DNA of 64,000 bases from Mesotoga infera. Its GTDB lineage: Bacteria > Thermotogota > Thermotogae > Petrotogales > Kosmotogaceae. Positions 6,645 through 19,484 of the stretch are shown here, one piece after another. Location of the stretch: assembly GCF_900157305.1 (NCBI RefSeq), contig NZ_LS974202.1, forward strand, positions 2,356,001 to 2,420,000, written 5' to 3'. Below the pieces are notes generated by a model, which was not told where the DNA came from, made no database searches, and worked only from the letters and a program-made list of their open reading frames with translations. How positions within the stretch are numbered: position 1 is the first letter of the stretch; each line of letters opens with the position of its first letter. Made by a program: the position numbers and the translations under genes.

Positions 6645-9334
6645 TGGCTGGTAGATTGTTTCTCTTCGACGGAACCGCCATCTTCTACAGAGGATACTAC
6701 GGTATTGACGTTTCCCTAACCAACTCAAAAGGCGAGCCGACCAACGCTCTCTTTGGTCTGGCCAGGATGCTTTCTAAATTTACCCGTGAACGTATGGAAG
6801 AAGGCGATTACGCACTGTTTGCTTTCGACAGAAAGGAATTGACCCACAGGCACAAAATGTTCGAAGCCTACAAAGCGACTAGAGAAGCGATGCCGGAGGC
6901 TCTTTTAGCCCAGCTGAAAGATGTTCCCGAGCTAGTTGAGGCTTTCGGAGTGAAGTATTTATCTATCGCCGGGCTCGAGGCAGACGATATAATCGCCACG
7001 GCTACAAAGGAATTCAGAGACAGTGTCGAGAAGATCTTCATTATTTCAGGTGACAAAGATATTCTGCAACTTGTCGATGATAAAGTCCATGTCCTGCGTT
7101 TCGTTACAGGTCTTACAGATCTAGAACTATACGATAGGCAGGCAGTGATCGATAAATTCGAGCTGGAACCGGAGAGACTTCATTCTCTTCTAACTCTTGC
7201 CGGCGACCAATCCGATAACATTCCCGGTATTCCAGGAATCGGTGTAAAAACAGCACAGAAATTACTTAAGGAGTATGGGGACATAGAAGGGATCTACGAA
7301 AACATAAGACAGCTTTCACAGAGTCTAAAGCAGAAGTTGATCGACGGTAAGAGATCGATGGAACTTTCCAGAGAACTAGTTAAACTTATAACTGATGAAA
7401 ATCTAGATCTTACCCTTGATGAACTGGAATATCATGGATATAGGAAAGAAAATCTAAGAGAAATACTGCTAAGACTTGAGTTCTCTTCCATGATAGATGA
7501 GTACAGTCTGACCTGCGAAGCTGAAGCCAAGTTGTCCGATATAGATGGATATACTTTGATTACTAGTGATGAAGAGTTGCGAAATCTCCTGGAAAAGGTC
7601 AGGAGCAATCCCGTTGTCTCACTGGACCTCGAGACTTCTTCTCTCGATCCACTCAGCGCCAGAATAGTCGGTGTTTCGATATCTCTCGAGGAGAAAAGCG
7701 GATACTACATACCTGTCGGTCATGAAACGCAGAGGTGGCAGGCCGATTGTAGATGGTTGCTTTCACAACTGCGGGAGATACTCGAGAATCCCGGTACCAG
7801 GATCATTGGGCAGAATCTGAAATTCGATTATTCTATCCTTAACCTGAACGATATCCATCCTGTGATACCGGAATTTGATACCATGATTGCAGCTTATCTA
7901 CTCTCTCCTGATTCGAGACGCTTCAACCTGGATGAACTCGCACTGAAGTTTCTCGGCTACAAGACAGTTACCTTCGAAGATCTAATGAAACGCAATCAAT
8001 TGGGTGATGACTTCACAAAGGTACCTCTTGAAGAGGCCGCCAGATATTCGGTCGAAGATGCAGATATAGCGTTGCAGCTCTCTACCGTCCTCAGGAAAAA
8101 GATATATGAGCAGAAGCTAGAGAAGGTCTTCAAGGAGATAGAACTGTCTTTGATCCCTGTTCTATCGGATTTAGAGCTGAAAGGTGTTTACTTCGATATC
8201 CAATCACTTGAAAGGCTCTCGAGCGATTACGGCAAAAAAATAGATTTCATACTGGGTGAGCTCTTCGAATTAACTGGCGAGCAATTCAACCCTAACTCAC
8301 CGGCGCAGGTAGGAAGGGTTCTCTTCGACAAACTAGGTCTGGCCCCTTCCAGGAAGACCAGAGGGGGGTCTTTCTCAACGAGTGCCGATGCCCTTGAAGA
8401 ACTCTCTGGAGAGCATCCGGCAGTTCAGAAACTCCTCGACTATCGCAAATACCAGAAGCTTAAATCTACTTATCTGGATGCCTTACCTACGCTGGTAAAT
8501 CCCATAACAGGAAGGATTCATACGAGCTATCATCAGACAGGAACAGGCACCGGCCGCCTTTCAAGCAGCAATCCAAACTTGCAGAATTTACCGATAAAGG
8601 ATGAAGAAGGAAAAGAGATACGCAAGTGTGTTGTACCCCAGAAAGATGGGTGGAAGATAGTTAGCGCCGATTACTCTCAGATCGAACTGCGTATCCTTGC
8701 CCATTTGAGTGGTGATAGGGAGTTGCTGGAAGCCTTCAGAACGGGTAGGGACGTTCACAGTCTCACGGCGTCGAGATTGTACGGCATACCTGAGGAAGAG
8801 GTCGACGAGGATCAGAGACGGGTTGGTAAGATGATCAATTTCTCGATTATTTACGGAGTCTCTCCTTATGGATTGGCCAACAGGCTTAAAATAAAACTTT
8901 CACAGGCCGAAGAGATGATCTCGAATTACTTCAAAGCCTATCCAGAAGTGCGAACCTTCATTTCCAGCACAATAACAGGTGCGAAGGAGACAGGAGTCGT
9001 CAGGACCATGTTCGGGCGAAAGCGCGATATTCCCCAGTTCAAGACCAGGAATAGAAACATAATACAAGAAGGGGAGAGAATAGCCATAAACACTCCAATC
9101 CAGGGAACGGCGGCCGATATAATGAAGCTAGCGATGATAAAGGTTCACGATCTCCTCAAAAGTGAAAGAATGAAAAGCTACGCAATACTTCAAGTCCACG
9201 ACGAACTGGTCTTTGAAGCACCTGAGGAGGAGCTTTCAAGATTGAAGGAGATAGTCGAAGAGGGTATGTCGAGAGTGGTGATGCTCGATATTCCACTTGA
9301 TATAGAGATATCTACAGGAGATTACTGGTGTTGA
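6644..9334 (+). CDS. polA: DNA polymerase I
   Basis: This full-length 896-residue family A polymerase has three parts. The N-terminal 5'-3' nuclease domain starts LFLFDGTAIFYRGYY and includes SGDKDILQL and GIPGIGVKTA. A proofreading domain keeps its acidic residues (LDLETSSLDP near 326, and YSVEDADIA), so 3'-5' exonuclease activity is probably intact. The polymerase domain has motif A SADYSQIELR near 675, motif B RRVGKMINFSIIYG near 725 and motif C QVHDELVFE near 850. ATG 6644 is preferred over GTG 6641 because the upstream GAGAGGAG is well spaced. It acts in repair and Okazaki fragment processing. Confidence 0.97.
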   Translation: MAGRLFLFDGTAIFYRGYYGIDVSLTNSKGEPTNALFGLARMLSKFTRERMEEGDYALFAFDRKELTHRHKMFEAYKATREAMPEALLAQLKDVPELVEAFGVKYLSIAGLEADDIIATATKEFRDSVEKIFIISGDKDILQLVDDKVHVLRFVTGLTDLELYDRQAVIDKFELEPERLHSLLTLAGDQSDNIPGIPGIGVKTAQKLLKEYGDIEGIYENIRQLSQSLKQKLIDGKRSMELSRELVKLITDENLDLTLDELEYHGYRKENLREILLRLEFSSMIDEYSLTCEAEAKLSDIDGYTLITSDEELRNLLEKVRSNPVVSLDLETSSLDPLSARIVGVSISLEEKSGYYIPVGHETQRWQADCRWLLSQLREILENPGTRIIGQNLKFDYSILNLNDIHPVIPEFDTMIAAYLLSPDSRRFNLDELALKFLGYKTVTFEDLMKRNQLGDDFTKVPLEEAARYSVEDADIALQLSTVLRKKIYEQKLEKVFKEIELSLIPVLSDLELKGVYFDIQSLERLSSDYGKKIDFILGELFELTGEQFNPNSPAQVGRVLFDKLGLAPSRKTRGGSFSTSADALEELSGEHPAVQKLLDYRKYQKLKSTYLDALPTLVNPITGRIHTSYHQTGTGTGRLSSSNPNLQNLPIKDEEGKEIRKCVVPQKDGWKIVSADYSQIELRILAHLSGDRELLEAFRTGRDVHSLTASRLYGIPEEEVDEDQRRVGKMINFSIIYGVSPYGLANRLKIKLSQAEEMISNYFKAYPEVRTFISSTITGAKETGVVRTMFGRKRDIPQFKTRNRNIIQEGERIAINTPIQGTAADIMKLAMIKVHDLLKSERMKSYAILQVHDELVFEAPEEELSRLKEIVEEGMSRVVMLDIPLDIEISTGDYWC

Positions 9335-9365
9335 TACCGGGCGGAAGATTCCGGAACATGTTGAG

Positions 9366-9644
9366 ATGAGCAGAAAAAAAACAAATTGGGGGGCTATATC
9401 CTCTCTCTACCAATTTGCGATTATAATAATAACGAACATACTTGTTTCGGGAGGAATAGGATACCTTCTGTACAGGTTTGCCTGTATGGCGAAGATCTGG
9501 ATCTCTTTTTTTCTGCTTTTTGGAGCTTTTTCCGGTATTTACAACGGGATAAAATATCTACTGAAAGAGGCAGAGCGTTATGATAGAAACAAGAACCTTG
9601 ACGATAAAGATAGCGGTAATAATGGCGCTTCTGACGCTGGTTGA
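9366..9644 (+). CDS. atpZ: AtpZ-like ATP synthase accessory membrane protein
   Basis: A 92-residue protein with two hydrophobic helices (about 13-37 and 41-62) separated by a short turn and followed by a charged tail. The size, the topology and the place before atpI and atpB match AtpZ, which with AtpI helps Mg transport or assembly of the c ring. Its 3' end overlaps the next gene by 65 bases in another frame. Confidence 0.75.
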   Translation: MSRKKTNWGAISSLYQFAIIIITNILVSGGIGYLLYRFACMAKIWISFFLLFGAFSGIYNGIKYLLKEAERYDRNKNLDDKDSGNNGASDAG

Positions 9645-9919
9645 GAGTGCGTTTCTTTCCTTTTTGCCTTTAGGAGGAGCCGAGTATGGTGTTTTTTATG
9701 GAACGACATTCTCGTTGCTCGCTTTTTTACTCATAGTGAGTGATGCCGGTCTTCTGATGATGGAAGGCAGGCGTTTCATCTGGGGATTCGCCTTGAGGTA
9801 CGTTATCTTCGGTATATGCCTTGCCAGTTCGGCGATGTATTCGACCGGTTTCTTTTTTGGAAGTTTCGTTGGACTCATGAATCTGAAGATATCTGCCATG
9901 ATTTTCGGGAGGTGGCTCT

Positions 9920-9930
<11 letters not shown>
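9580..9930 (+). CDS. atpI: AtpI-like ATP synthase subunit I
   Basis: The 116-residue, four-helix membrane protein has the usual length and place of AtpI, the assembly factor that helps form the c ring. Hydrophobic segments are near 9-29, 38-58, 68-88 and 91-108. The ATG lies within the 3' end of atpZ with GAGGCAGAG upstream, and the end overlaps the GTG start of atpB, so translation is coupled. Sequence similarity is weak in this family; the call rests on position and topology. Confidence 0.75.
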
Positions 9931-11025
<1,095 letters not shown>

Positions 11026-11056
11026 GCACTACCCCAAAAAGGGGAGGGGTGATAAC

Positions 11057-11542
11057 TTGATCGAGATCAATTTGACTGCGGTTCTATCGATTCTGAACTT
11101 TTTGCTGTTGTATTTTGTGTTGAAAAAGGTCCTGTTCGACAAGTTTTTCGACATAATCAAGCAACGAAAAGAAAAGATCAAGGGAGAGATAGCGCAAGCC
11201 GAAAAGCTGAGGAAAGAAGCAAACGCTCTCAAAGAGGAATACACTCGAAAGATGGATGAAGCCAGAACTGCCTCCGACGAAATGCTATCCAGGGCCGAAA
11301 GGCAGTCTGAAGAGATCGTGCGCCAGGCTCGTGAAAAGGCCCAACAGGAAATACAGAGAATGTATCAGGCTGCCGAAATTCAAATCAACCAGGAACGAGA
11401 AAAGGCAATGGAAGATGTAAAGGGAGCCGTAGTGGCTTCGGCCGTGACTATGGTTGGACGTTTCCTACAAAAGGAAATGGATGAAACCGCAAGAAAACAG
11501 TACGCCAGAAGAATCCTTGAAAGTCTCGGTGATCAAGAGTGA
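11057..11542 (+). CDS. atpF: F-type ATP synthase subunit b
   Basis: The 161-residue stator subunit has one N-terminal membrane helix (about 5-25) and then a long charged coiled coil (AQAEKLRKEANALKEEYTRKMDEA and onward). The start is TTG with GGGGAGGGG upstream, and the end overlaps the atpH start by four bases. Confidence 0.95.
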   Translation: MIEINLTAVLSILNFLLLYFVLKKVLFDKFFDIIKQRKEKIKGEIAQAEKLRKEANALKEEYTRKMDEARTASDEMLSRAERQSEEIVRQAREKAQQEIQRMYQAAEIQINQEREKAMEDVKGAVVASAVTMVGRFLQKEMDETARKQYARRILESLGDQE

Positions 11543-12090
11543 AAAGAAGCCTTTCTCTGGCTGCAAAATATGCGCGGGCTCTTATAGAGAGTATCTCCCA
11601 CGAGAAGTTGGAAGGAGTCCGGAGAGATTTGAAGACTCTTTCTACCGTTATCTCTTCGGAGGAACTGGGGAAGTTCATCTTCGACCCTACTGTAGCGGGT
11701 GAAAGAAAGGAAGCCATGTTGTTGAGCTTTCTCTCCAATCCAGTTGATGAGACAACGCTTCTTGTGAAACTTCTGGTCAATGTGAAGAAGATCTGGCTTT
11801 TTCCCGATATCCTGCTCTCATTCGAAGAAATGATACTGGAACGATCGAACCGGGTGCTGGTGGAAGTGATTTCGGCTATACCGCTGAGCGATGAAGAGAA
11901 GATAGAAATAATAGAAAAGGTTCGAAAAATGACCGGTTATGAAGGTTTACTGGAATCAAGAGTGGATGAATCACTAATAGCCGGTTACGTAATAAAGTTC
12001 CACGATGAAGTGATAGATGCCAGTCTGTCTGGACGTCTTAAGAGAGTCGGCATGGAATTGGGTAACACTGGCTCTCAGGAGGTGATTTAG
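11539..12090 (+). CDS. atpH: F-type ATP synthase subunit delta
   Basis: This 183-residue stator protein (OSCP family) links subunit b to the top of the alpha3beta3 head. The N-terminus [14 protein letters not shown] and the C-terminal [27 protein letters not shown] are family hallmarks. It starts at a GTG inside the atpF stop and its last base is the first base of atpA. Confidence 0.95.
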   Translation: MKRSLSLAAKYARALIESISHEKLEGVRRDLKTLSTVISSEELGKFIFDPTVAGERKEAMLLSFLSNPVDETTLLVKLLVNVKKIWLFPDILLSFEEMILERSNRVLVEVISAIPLSDEEKIEIIEKVRKMTGYEGLLESRVDESLIAGYVIKFHDEVIDASLSGRLKRVGMELGNTGSQEVI

Positions 12091-13598
12091 TGAGGATCAG
12101 CCCATCTGAAATTACCAAGGTCATACAGGATCAACTTCAGAAGACTGATATAGAGTTTGATTATTTCGAGGCCGGTAAAGTCATTCAGATAGGTGACGGC
12201 ATTGCAAGGGCGTACGGTCTGAAAGGCGTTATGGCAAACGAGCTTGTGAAATTCGAGAACGGTGTTTTCGGTCTAGCCCTTAACCTCGAAGAAGATAATG
12301 TGGGTGTCGTAATACTTGGTTCTTACAAAGATATAAAAGAGGGAGACCTCATAAGAAGAACCGGCCGAATCATGGAGGTTCCAACCGGAAACGCACTGCT
12401 TGGACGGGTAGTAAACCCCCTTGGCATACCGCTGGACGGTAAGGGTCCAATAGAGAGTGACAGTTACAGGCCTATCGAAGTCAAGGCTACAGGTGTAGTC
12501 ATGAGGAAACCTGTCGATACGCCTCTTCAGACCGGTATAAAGGCGATAGACGCTACGATACCAATAGGTAGAGGTCAGAGAGAACTGATAATTGGCGACA
12601 GGCAGACTGGGAAGACGGCGATAGCGATCGATACGATTATCAACCAGAAAGATCAAAACGTGAAATGTATATATGTGGCTATCGGTCAGAAAACGGCGGC
12701 GTTGGCCAAGATACTTGACAGACTTAACCAATTCGGTGCAATGGAGTACACAACCATCGTTTTTGCTTCTGCTTCCGATACCGCCGCACTTTCTTATCTT
12801 GCTCCGTATGCCGGTGCGGCCATGGGCGAGAGTTTCATGTTTCAGGGACAGGATGCGCTGGTGATTTACGACGATCTTTCAAAGCACGCCTCGGCCTATA
12901 GAGAACTATCACTCCTTCTGCGCAGACCACCCGGTCGTGAAGCCTACCCCGGAGATGTTTTCTACCTGCACTCAAGATTGCTGGAGAGAGCGGCCAGGTT
13001 GAACGAGAGCTTTGGAGGAGGTTCGATGACGGCTCTTCCAATAATCGAAACACAGGCCAACGATGTTTCGGCTTATATACCGACCAATGTTATCTCGATC
13101 ACTGATGGGCAAATTTATCTCGATCCAAACCTATTCTACGCCGGTAACCGCCCAGCCGTGAACGTGGGGCTTTCGGTTTCGAGAGTCGGTGGAGCGGCCC
13201 AAATAAAGGCCATGAAAAAGATAGCCGGAAGCCTGAGAATCGAGCTGGCACAGTACAGGGAATTGCTCTCTTTTGCGCAATTCGCTACCGAACTCGACAA
13301 GGCTACGCGTGACCAGCTAATCCGGGGAGAGAAACTCACCGAACTTTTGAAACAAAACCAGTATGTACCGATGCCAGTTCAGGAGCAAGTTGCAATCCTG
13401 TACGCCGGTGTAAAAGGATATTTGGACGATATCGATACGGAAAGAATAAGCCAGTTCGAATCCTCATTATTGAAAAATCTGAGGAGTGAATACGCGGATG
13501 TTCTCGATTCAATAAAAGTAAAGAAAGTTATCGAAGACGAGATAGAAAAGAGGCTTATTGAGGCTATTAAGACAACCAAAAAGCTTTTCGTTCGATGA
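12090..13598 (+). CDS. atpA: F-type ATP synthase subunit alpha
   Basis: The 502-residue subunit has a beta-barrel domain, then the nucleotide domain with P loop GDRQTGKTA, and the signature [17 protein letters not shown]. It forms the non-catalytic sites of the head. The start is GTG with AGGAGGTG upstream at the end of atpH. Length and motifs are normal. Confidence 0.98.
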   Translation: MRISPSEITKVIQDQLQKTDIEFDYFEAGKVIQIGDGIARAYGLKGVMANELVKFENGVFGLALNLEEDNVGVVILGSYKDIKEGDLIRRTGRIMEVPTGNALLGRVVNPLGIPLDGKGPIESDSYRPIEVKATGVVMRKPVDTPLQTGIKAIDATIPIGRGQRELIIGDRQTGKTAIAIDTIINQKDQNVKCIYVAIGQKTAALAKILDRLNQFGAMEYTTIVFASASDTAALSYLAPYAGAAMGESFMFQGQDALVIYDDLSKHASAYRELSLLLRRPPGREAYPGDVFYLHSRLLERAARLNESFGGGSMTALPIIETQANDVSAYIPTNVISITDGQIYLDPNLFYAGNRPAVNVGLSVSRVGGAAQIKAMKKIAGSLRIELAQYRELLSFAQFATELDKATRDQLIRGEKLTELLKQNQYVPMPVQEQVAILYAGVKGYLDDIDTERISQFESSLLKNLRSEYADVLDSIKVKKVIEDEIEKRLIEAIKTTKKLFVR

Positions 13599-13610
13599 GG
13601 ATGATCTGAA

Positions 13611-14444
13611 ATGAGTAAGGGAAAACTGAGGGCAATAAAGAAGCGTATTGAATCCACCAACTCCACGATGCAGATAACAAGGGCAATGGAGATGGTAGCA
13701 CGGGCCAAAATAAACAAAGTCCAGAAGGGACTCAAGTTCGTAAGACAGTACGAGCAGTCGATGGAACGTGTCCTGAAGCGGGCGTATTTCGGTCTTGAGA
13801 ACCGGCCCCAACCCAGCGGTGAAGGCGACTTGCTGCTGGTAGTAACGGCCGATATGGGATTGGCTGGGGCCTTCAACGCTGAAATACTCAAGCTTGCGGA
13901 ACTGGAATTGAAGAAGCAGAACGTGAAACGACTTGTCACCGTTGGGTTGAAAGCCGAAAGTTATTTCAAAAGGCATGGTGTCGAACTCTCGGCTTTCAGT
14001 CATTTCTATGACATTCCAGATCTTGATGAAGCCGCGATTATCGTAGATGATATCATGGACACCATGGAGGCTAATAACCTAGGCGGTTTAAGCATGGTTT
14101 ACAGCAACTTCAAAACGCCTCTTGCACAGATACCAAAAGTAGTGAAGATACTGCCCCTGAAACCCTTCGAAAGAACTGAGAATGATCTCTACGATTTCGA
14201 ACCTCACATAGAACTTCTGTACTCCGATGTTCTGTATTCATGGATAGTGTCGATCGTGCTTCGAGGTCTTTTCGAAACCAAGGTAGGCGAGCTGTATGCC
14301 AGACAGAACGCCATGAAGAATGCCACGGAGAATGCCAGTAATATGATCGAAAGACTCACGCTCGTGAGAAACAAACTTCGCCAGTCGAACATAACCCAGG
14401 AAATCATAGAGGTTGTGAATGGTGCCGAAGCTCTTAACGGGTAA
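13611..14444 (+). CDS. atpG: F-type ATP synthase subunit gamma
   Basis: The 277-residue central rotor shaft has the conserved N-terminal helix LRAIKKRIESTNSTMQITRAMEMVARAK and the C-terminal helix NASNMIERLTLVRNKLRQSNITQEIIEVVNGAEAL. In the middle LLVVTADMGLAGAFN is the family signature. It is spaced 12 bases from atpA and 15 from atpD. Confidence 0.97.
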   Translation: MSKGKLRAIKKRIESTNSTMQITRAMEMVARAKINKVQKGLKFVRQYEQSMERVLKRAYFGLENRPQPSGEGDLLLVVTADMGLAGAFNAEILKLAELELKKQNVKRLVTVGLKAESYFKRHGVELSAFSHFYDIPDLDEAAIIVDDIMDTMEANNLGGLSMVYSNFKTPLAQIPKVVKILPLKPFERTENDLYDFEPHIELLYSDVLYSWIVSIVLRGLFETKVGELYARQNAMKNATENASNMIERLTLVRNKLRQSNITQEIIEVVNGAEALNG

Positions 14445-15881
<1,437 letters not shown>

Positions 15882-15882
15882 T

Positions 15883-16287
15883 ATGTTGTTTAAGACAAAA
15901 ATAGTGACGCCTTACGGCATTGTTTGGGAGGGAGAGGCCGAATACATATCTTTCAAGTCTGTAGAGGGTGAAATCGGTTTCCTACCAGAAAGGGCACCGG
16001 CGGTAATGAAGCTTGTCGTCGATGTGGTAGAGATAAGAGCTGCAGGCGTAGTTCATACCTTCGCGGTTCACGGTGGATACATACTTCAAGAGAGAGACAT
16101 GACGACTATCATTACTGACGCGGCGGAAAGGCCGGAAGAGATCAATGTAGAGCGCGCTAGGCAACGATTAAAAAGGGCTGAAGAGCTTCTAGAGATAAGC
16201 GACTCCAGAAGAGAAAGAGCCAGGAATCAGGCTAAATTGCAGAGACATATGCTCCGTATAAAGTTAGGCTCTGAGAGATGGCAATAA
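15883..16287 (+). CDS. atpC: F-type ATP synthase subunit epsilon
   Basis: The 134-residue protein has an N-terminal beta sandwich (VTPYGIVWEGEAEYISFKSVEGEIGFLPERAP) and two C-terminal helices (VERARQRLKRAEELLE and on) that in this family can inhibit ATP hydrolysis. It is the last gene of the operon, followed by a strong terminator. Confidence 0.95.
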   Translation: MLFKTKIVTPYGIVWEGEAEYISFKSVEGEIGFLPERAPAVMKLVVDVVEIRAAGVVHTFAVHGGYILQERDMTTIITDAAERPEEINVERARQRLKRAEELLEISDSRRERARNQAKLQRHMLRIKLGSERWQ

Positions 16288-16314
16288 CTAGAAATATAGA
16301 CTGATTTTATTATC

Positions 16315-16349
16315 ACCGGGGATATGTTGGAAGTATCTCCGGTTTTTTT
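16315..16349 (+). terminator. Rho-independent terminator of the atp operon
   Basis: A 10-bp stem ACCGGGGATA (16315-16324) and TATCTCCGGT (16334-16343), with one G-T pair and a 9-base loop, runs straight into a seven-T tract, 28 bases after the atpC stop. Confidence 0.9.
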
Positions 16350-16425
16350 ATATTTATAGACCTTCTGGCATTGATTTGCATAAACAATTTTCAAACTCAA
16401 AAATTAACCGGAAGAAGGGACAGAT

Positions 16426-17337
16426 ATGCTGAAACAGGATCACACCGGGGATGGGATTTTGGATCAGGCGATAAAACTCAAAAGTGTACTTGAAAGTTTT
16501 CCTGATCCATCGGCCATTATCTCTTCAACGGGAAGAATCCTGCGTGGTAACTCTCATTGGGAGAGACTGGCTTCCTCTCTCACTATGGAATCAGCTGCCT
16601 TTATGGAGTGTGGTAAAGAACTCAGGGGATTGGTGAAAAGGTTTACAGAAGATAAAAATATTGAAGAATTTAACGATCTTCTCTCGGGGAGAAAAAACTC
16701 TCTCAGTCTTGAACTTAACCTCTCGGAGATTTCTGAGGGGAAAGGCCTTTCATTGTTCGTTTCGCGCATCACTCTTGAAGACATGCCTATATTTCTCGCT
16801 ATCATTAAAGACGGTACCGAAATAAATAACCTCCGCAGCTTACTCAAGGAAATCATATACCACGATAACCTAACGGGACTTGGAAACGAAAGTTATTTCA
16901 ATCTCTATCTATCACGCAAAATCCTTCGTGCGATGGATGATGGCAGTTCTCTCTTCGTTCTATATATAGAGATTAGCAATATAAAAGAGATAATGGCTAT
17001 GTTCGGAAAACGTATCTCTAATTCCCTTGTGGTTAGGACTTTTAGAAGATTGAAAGAGAACCTAGGAGGTAAAGAGTTTTTCAGAGTTCAGCATGATGCC
17101 TTCGCAGTAGTTTTGGAGTCGATTGACAGGGGGGTTCTATATCTTGAGCTGAGTTCTCTTATAGTCAAACTAGAGAAGAAAATAATCTGCGAAAACCTAG
17201 AACTATTCCCCGATATTCTGGTTGGCGTTTGCGAATTCCCCGTCGATGGAAAAAGTGTTGATGATATTATGAGTAATTGTCTTGGCGCACTTTTTAGGGC
17301 AAAAAGAGAGAATCTTAAGTGGAGCTTCTATAGTTGA
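16426..17337 (+). CDS. PAS-GGDEF protein with a degenerate active site
   Basis: The 303-residue protein has no membrane helix. Residues about 15-125 look like a PAS sensor (LESFPDPSAIISSTGRILRGN). From residue 140 the motif HDNLTGLGNESYFNLYL opens a diguanylate cyclase domain. The catalytic GGDEF is replaced by QHDAF (in RVQHDAFAVVLE), so cyclic di-GMP synthesis is unlikely; it could be a nucleotide-binding or scaffolding sensor. The start codon lies a few bases after GGAAGAAGGGA. It converges with the exported operon with only four bases between stops, and no terminator is visible there. Confidence 0.8.
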   Translation: MLKQDHTGDGILDQAIKLKSVLESFPDPSAIISSTGRILRGNSHWERLASSLTMESAAFMECGKELRGLVKRFTEDKNIEEFNDLLSGRKNSLSLELNLSEISEGKGLSLFVSRITLEDMPIFLAIIKDGTEINNLRSLLKEIIYHDNLTGLGNESYFNLYLSRKILRAMDDGSSLFVLYIEISNIKEIMAMFGKRISNSLVVRTFRRLKENLGGKEFFRVQHDAFAVVLESIDRGVLYLELSSLIVKLEKKIICENLELFPDILVGVCEFPVDGKSVDDIMSNCLGALFRAKRENLKWSFYS

Positions 17338-17341
17338 GCTT

Positions 17342-19480
17342 TTATTTGAAGCGAAGGGTTATGATATCGAAATCTCCCCTATTGGTTGGTATATCACCAT
17401 CTTCTGATGCTGTGTAGCCGGTTACTGCGAAACCATCGGTACACAGAGTGATCGATGTGGCGACATCTCCGAGAGTCCCTCCATAGCAATCACTCCAGAG
17501 CATTTCTCCAGTACGACTAACCTGGAAGATCCACATATCGCTATAGGTAAGGCCCAACTTATCAAGCTTTCCCTCATGGAAACTCCCCAGTATAGTTTCG
17601 TTTGATTCGGTGAAACCCACCGTGATGGCTCCGCCTGAGCCAGTAATGACCATATCGGTTAGATGATCGTTCGAACGGCCTCCATAAATTTCCTTCCAGA
17701 TTAATTCCCCATCACCGTCGAGTTTTATTATGAAGCCGTCGTAGTCTCTACTTTTCCTTTTGAAATCTCCATTCTGCGAATTAGTTGAACCGCATATATA
17801 GATCTCGCCGGCTGGACAGATTTCAACTGTGGCCGGTGAGTCCTCTCCGGTTCCTCCAAAGACTTTCGTCCATAGAACTCTACCACTGCCGTCAATTCTT
17901 AGAACTAATACCGAAGAACTCTCAATCTTGATCCCGTTTACTTTCAAGACTCCCGCAACATTACCGCTAGAATCACCGTCTATGGAAGTGGTTTCGGCTA
18001 CCACAACTATATCCCCGTTTTCGGCTATAGCCATATCTATCGCCCGCTCATAGGAACTACCTCCGTATCTCTTCTCCCAGACAGGTTTACCGTTGAGATC
18101 TAGCTTGATAAGCACAACATCGCCACAAGATATTTTCTCTGAACCGGCCGCCGTTCCAAGTATTAAAAAGCCATCATCTAGCTTTGCCAGGGAGACTTTA
18201 GAGCTGACGGTTCGCCCGAGCTCGGTCTTCCATTTCACATTGGTGAATCTGTCGAGACGGACCAGCAACAGGTTCGATGGTAATTCGCTTTTGAAACCAT
18301 TCTCTGTCGAACTTCTGCCGGCCAGAAGGAAGCCTCCATCCTCAGTCGCAATGATTGCTGATATTTCGGTCCAGCCAAATTCCAGTAACTTCTGCCAGGC
18401 GAAGTAGCCATTACTATCCAGCTTGACTACCCAACCGCTTCTGAATACATCTTCCTCCGACTTTCCATTGGATATTTCGGGAGATTCCGTCCAACCGGTA
18501 ATAGCGAATGTGCCATCTGCTAGTGCTTCGAGCGAATTAGCCGAATCACTGCCACTCCCTCCCAGAAGACGCTTCCAGACGATGGAGGGAATCTCTTTCG
18601 TAGAAAAACTCCAAAGCGGTCCTTGAACTTCTCCACCCCTTCCGTCTCTTGCGTCGATTCTCCAGGAGTATTCGCGTCCCGCCTCTATAGAGGAGATTTT
18701 AAACTCGTTTTTATCAATGTTTTTCGCGAGAAGTTCCAATCTCCCTTTCTCTCCAAAAAAGACATCGTAAAAGAGGTCGTCACCATCTGGATCTTCCGCG
18801 TTCCACAGGAGCGTGACTTCTCTAAAAAAATCGACTGTTCCATCGGCCGGGAAGGGATTTCCCGGTTTCCCAGGCAAGTTGTTTACGTCCATTACTATTA
18901 CGGAAAATGTTGTACACTGCCACTCCCCCTGTCCATCCATCGCTTTTATCGTGACACGATGTGCGGTAGGTGCCTCTTTAGATCCGGGAAGATAAGAATA
19001 CACCCCTTTATCTATACTGCCAACTCCGCTAACCAGTTCGTAAGTCACATCACTGGAGTCGGTTGAAGTGAAATCTGGAAGGTTTATGATCAGAGTTTCA
19101 CCTTCGTAAACTTTCCGGTTGCCGATTTCTATCGAGGGAGCCTTTGGATCATTTACGATCTCTATGTTTATTGTGATGACTGCCTCGCTTTTTCCCGCCT
19201 CCACCTCTATCTGGACCATATCTTCGCAATCTTCCGGTCCCCGGGGAGAAACTGTGTAGATACTTCCCTCTATCTTTCCGCTGCCTTTGATGATTTTAAA
19301 ATTGACAGGTCCATTTGGGCCGGAGATAAAATCTGACAGATTTACTCTCAGCTCTTCTCCTATCTTCACACTCAGTGAAGGCGTATCTAGAACCTTAATC
19401 TCGGTGTTTTTTTTAAGAGCAAAGGTTATTACTACTACCGATGTGATAGCTACCAGGCCTATGAGAAAAAACCTCCGCAT
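17342..19480 (-). CDS. Large exported protein: Ig-like, FN3-like and beta-propeller repeats
   Basis: This 712-residue protein starts with a membrane anchor or signal (residues 4-22) and is otherwise extracytoplasmic. Residues about 30-200 form two Ig/cadherin-like units. About 205-295 is FN3-like (LLWNAEDPDGDDLFYDVFFG and AGREYSWRIDARDGRGG). From 300 to the end there are about seven repeats with the pattern GG.. D.A....DG....G.TES, typical of a blade-repeat propeller (for example GGSGSDSANSLEALADG and GGTLGDVATSITLCTDG). I recognise no catalytic residues. It is the second gene of an operon, four bases after a WD40 protein, so the two may form a surface complex. Confidence 0.75.
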   Translation of the reverse strand: MRRFFLIGLVAITSVVVITFALKKNTEIKVLDTPSLSVKIGEELRVNLSDFISGPNGPVNFKIIKGSGKIEGSIYTVSPRGPEDCEDMVQIEVEAGKSEAVITINIEIVNDPKAPSIEIGNRKVYEGETLIINLPDFTSTDSSDVTYELVSGVGSIDKGVYSYLPGSKEAPTAHRVTIKAMDGQGEWQCTTFSVIVMDVNNLPGKPGNPFPADGTVDFFREVTLLWNAEDPDGDDLFYDVFFGEKGRLELLAKNIDKNEFKISSIEAGREYSWRIDARDGRGGEVQGPLWSFSTKEIPSIVWKRLLGGSGSDSANSLEALADGTFAITGWTESPEISNGKSEEDVFRSGWVVKLDSNGYFAWQKLLEFGWTEISAIIATEDGGFLLAGRSSTENGFKSELPSNLLLVRLDRFTNVKWKTELGRTVSSKVSLAKLDDGFLILGTAAGSEKISCGDVVLIKLDLNGKPVWEKRYGGSSYERAIDMAIAENGDIVVVAETTSIDGDSSGNVAGVLKVNGIKIESSSVLVLRIDGSGRVLWTKVFGGTGEDSPATVEICPAGEIYICGSTNSQNGDFKRKSRDYDGFIIKLDGDGELIWKEIYGGRSNDHLTDMVITGSGGAITVGFTESNETILGSFHEGKLDKLGLTYSDMWIFQVSRTGEMLWSDCYGGTLGDVATSITLCTDGFAVTGYTASEDGDIPTNRGDFDIITLRFK

Positions 19481-19484
19481 GGTC

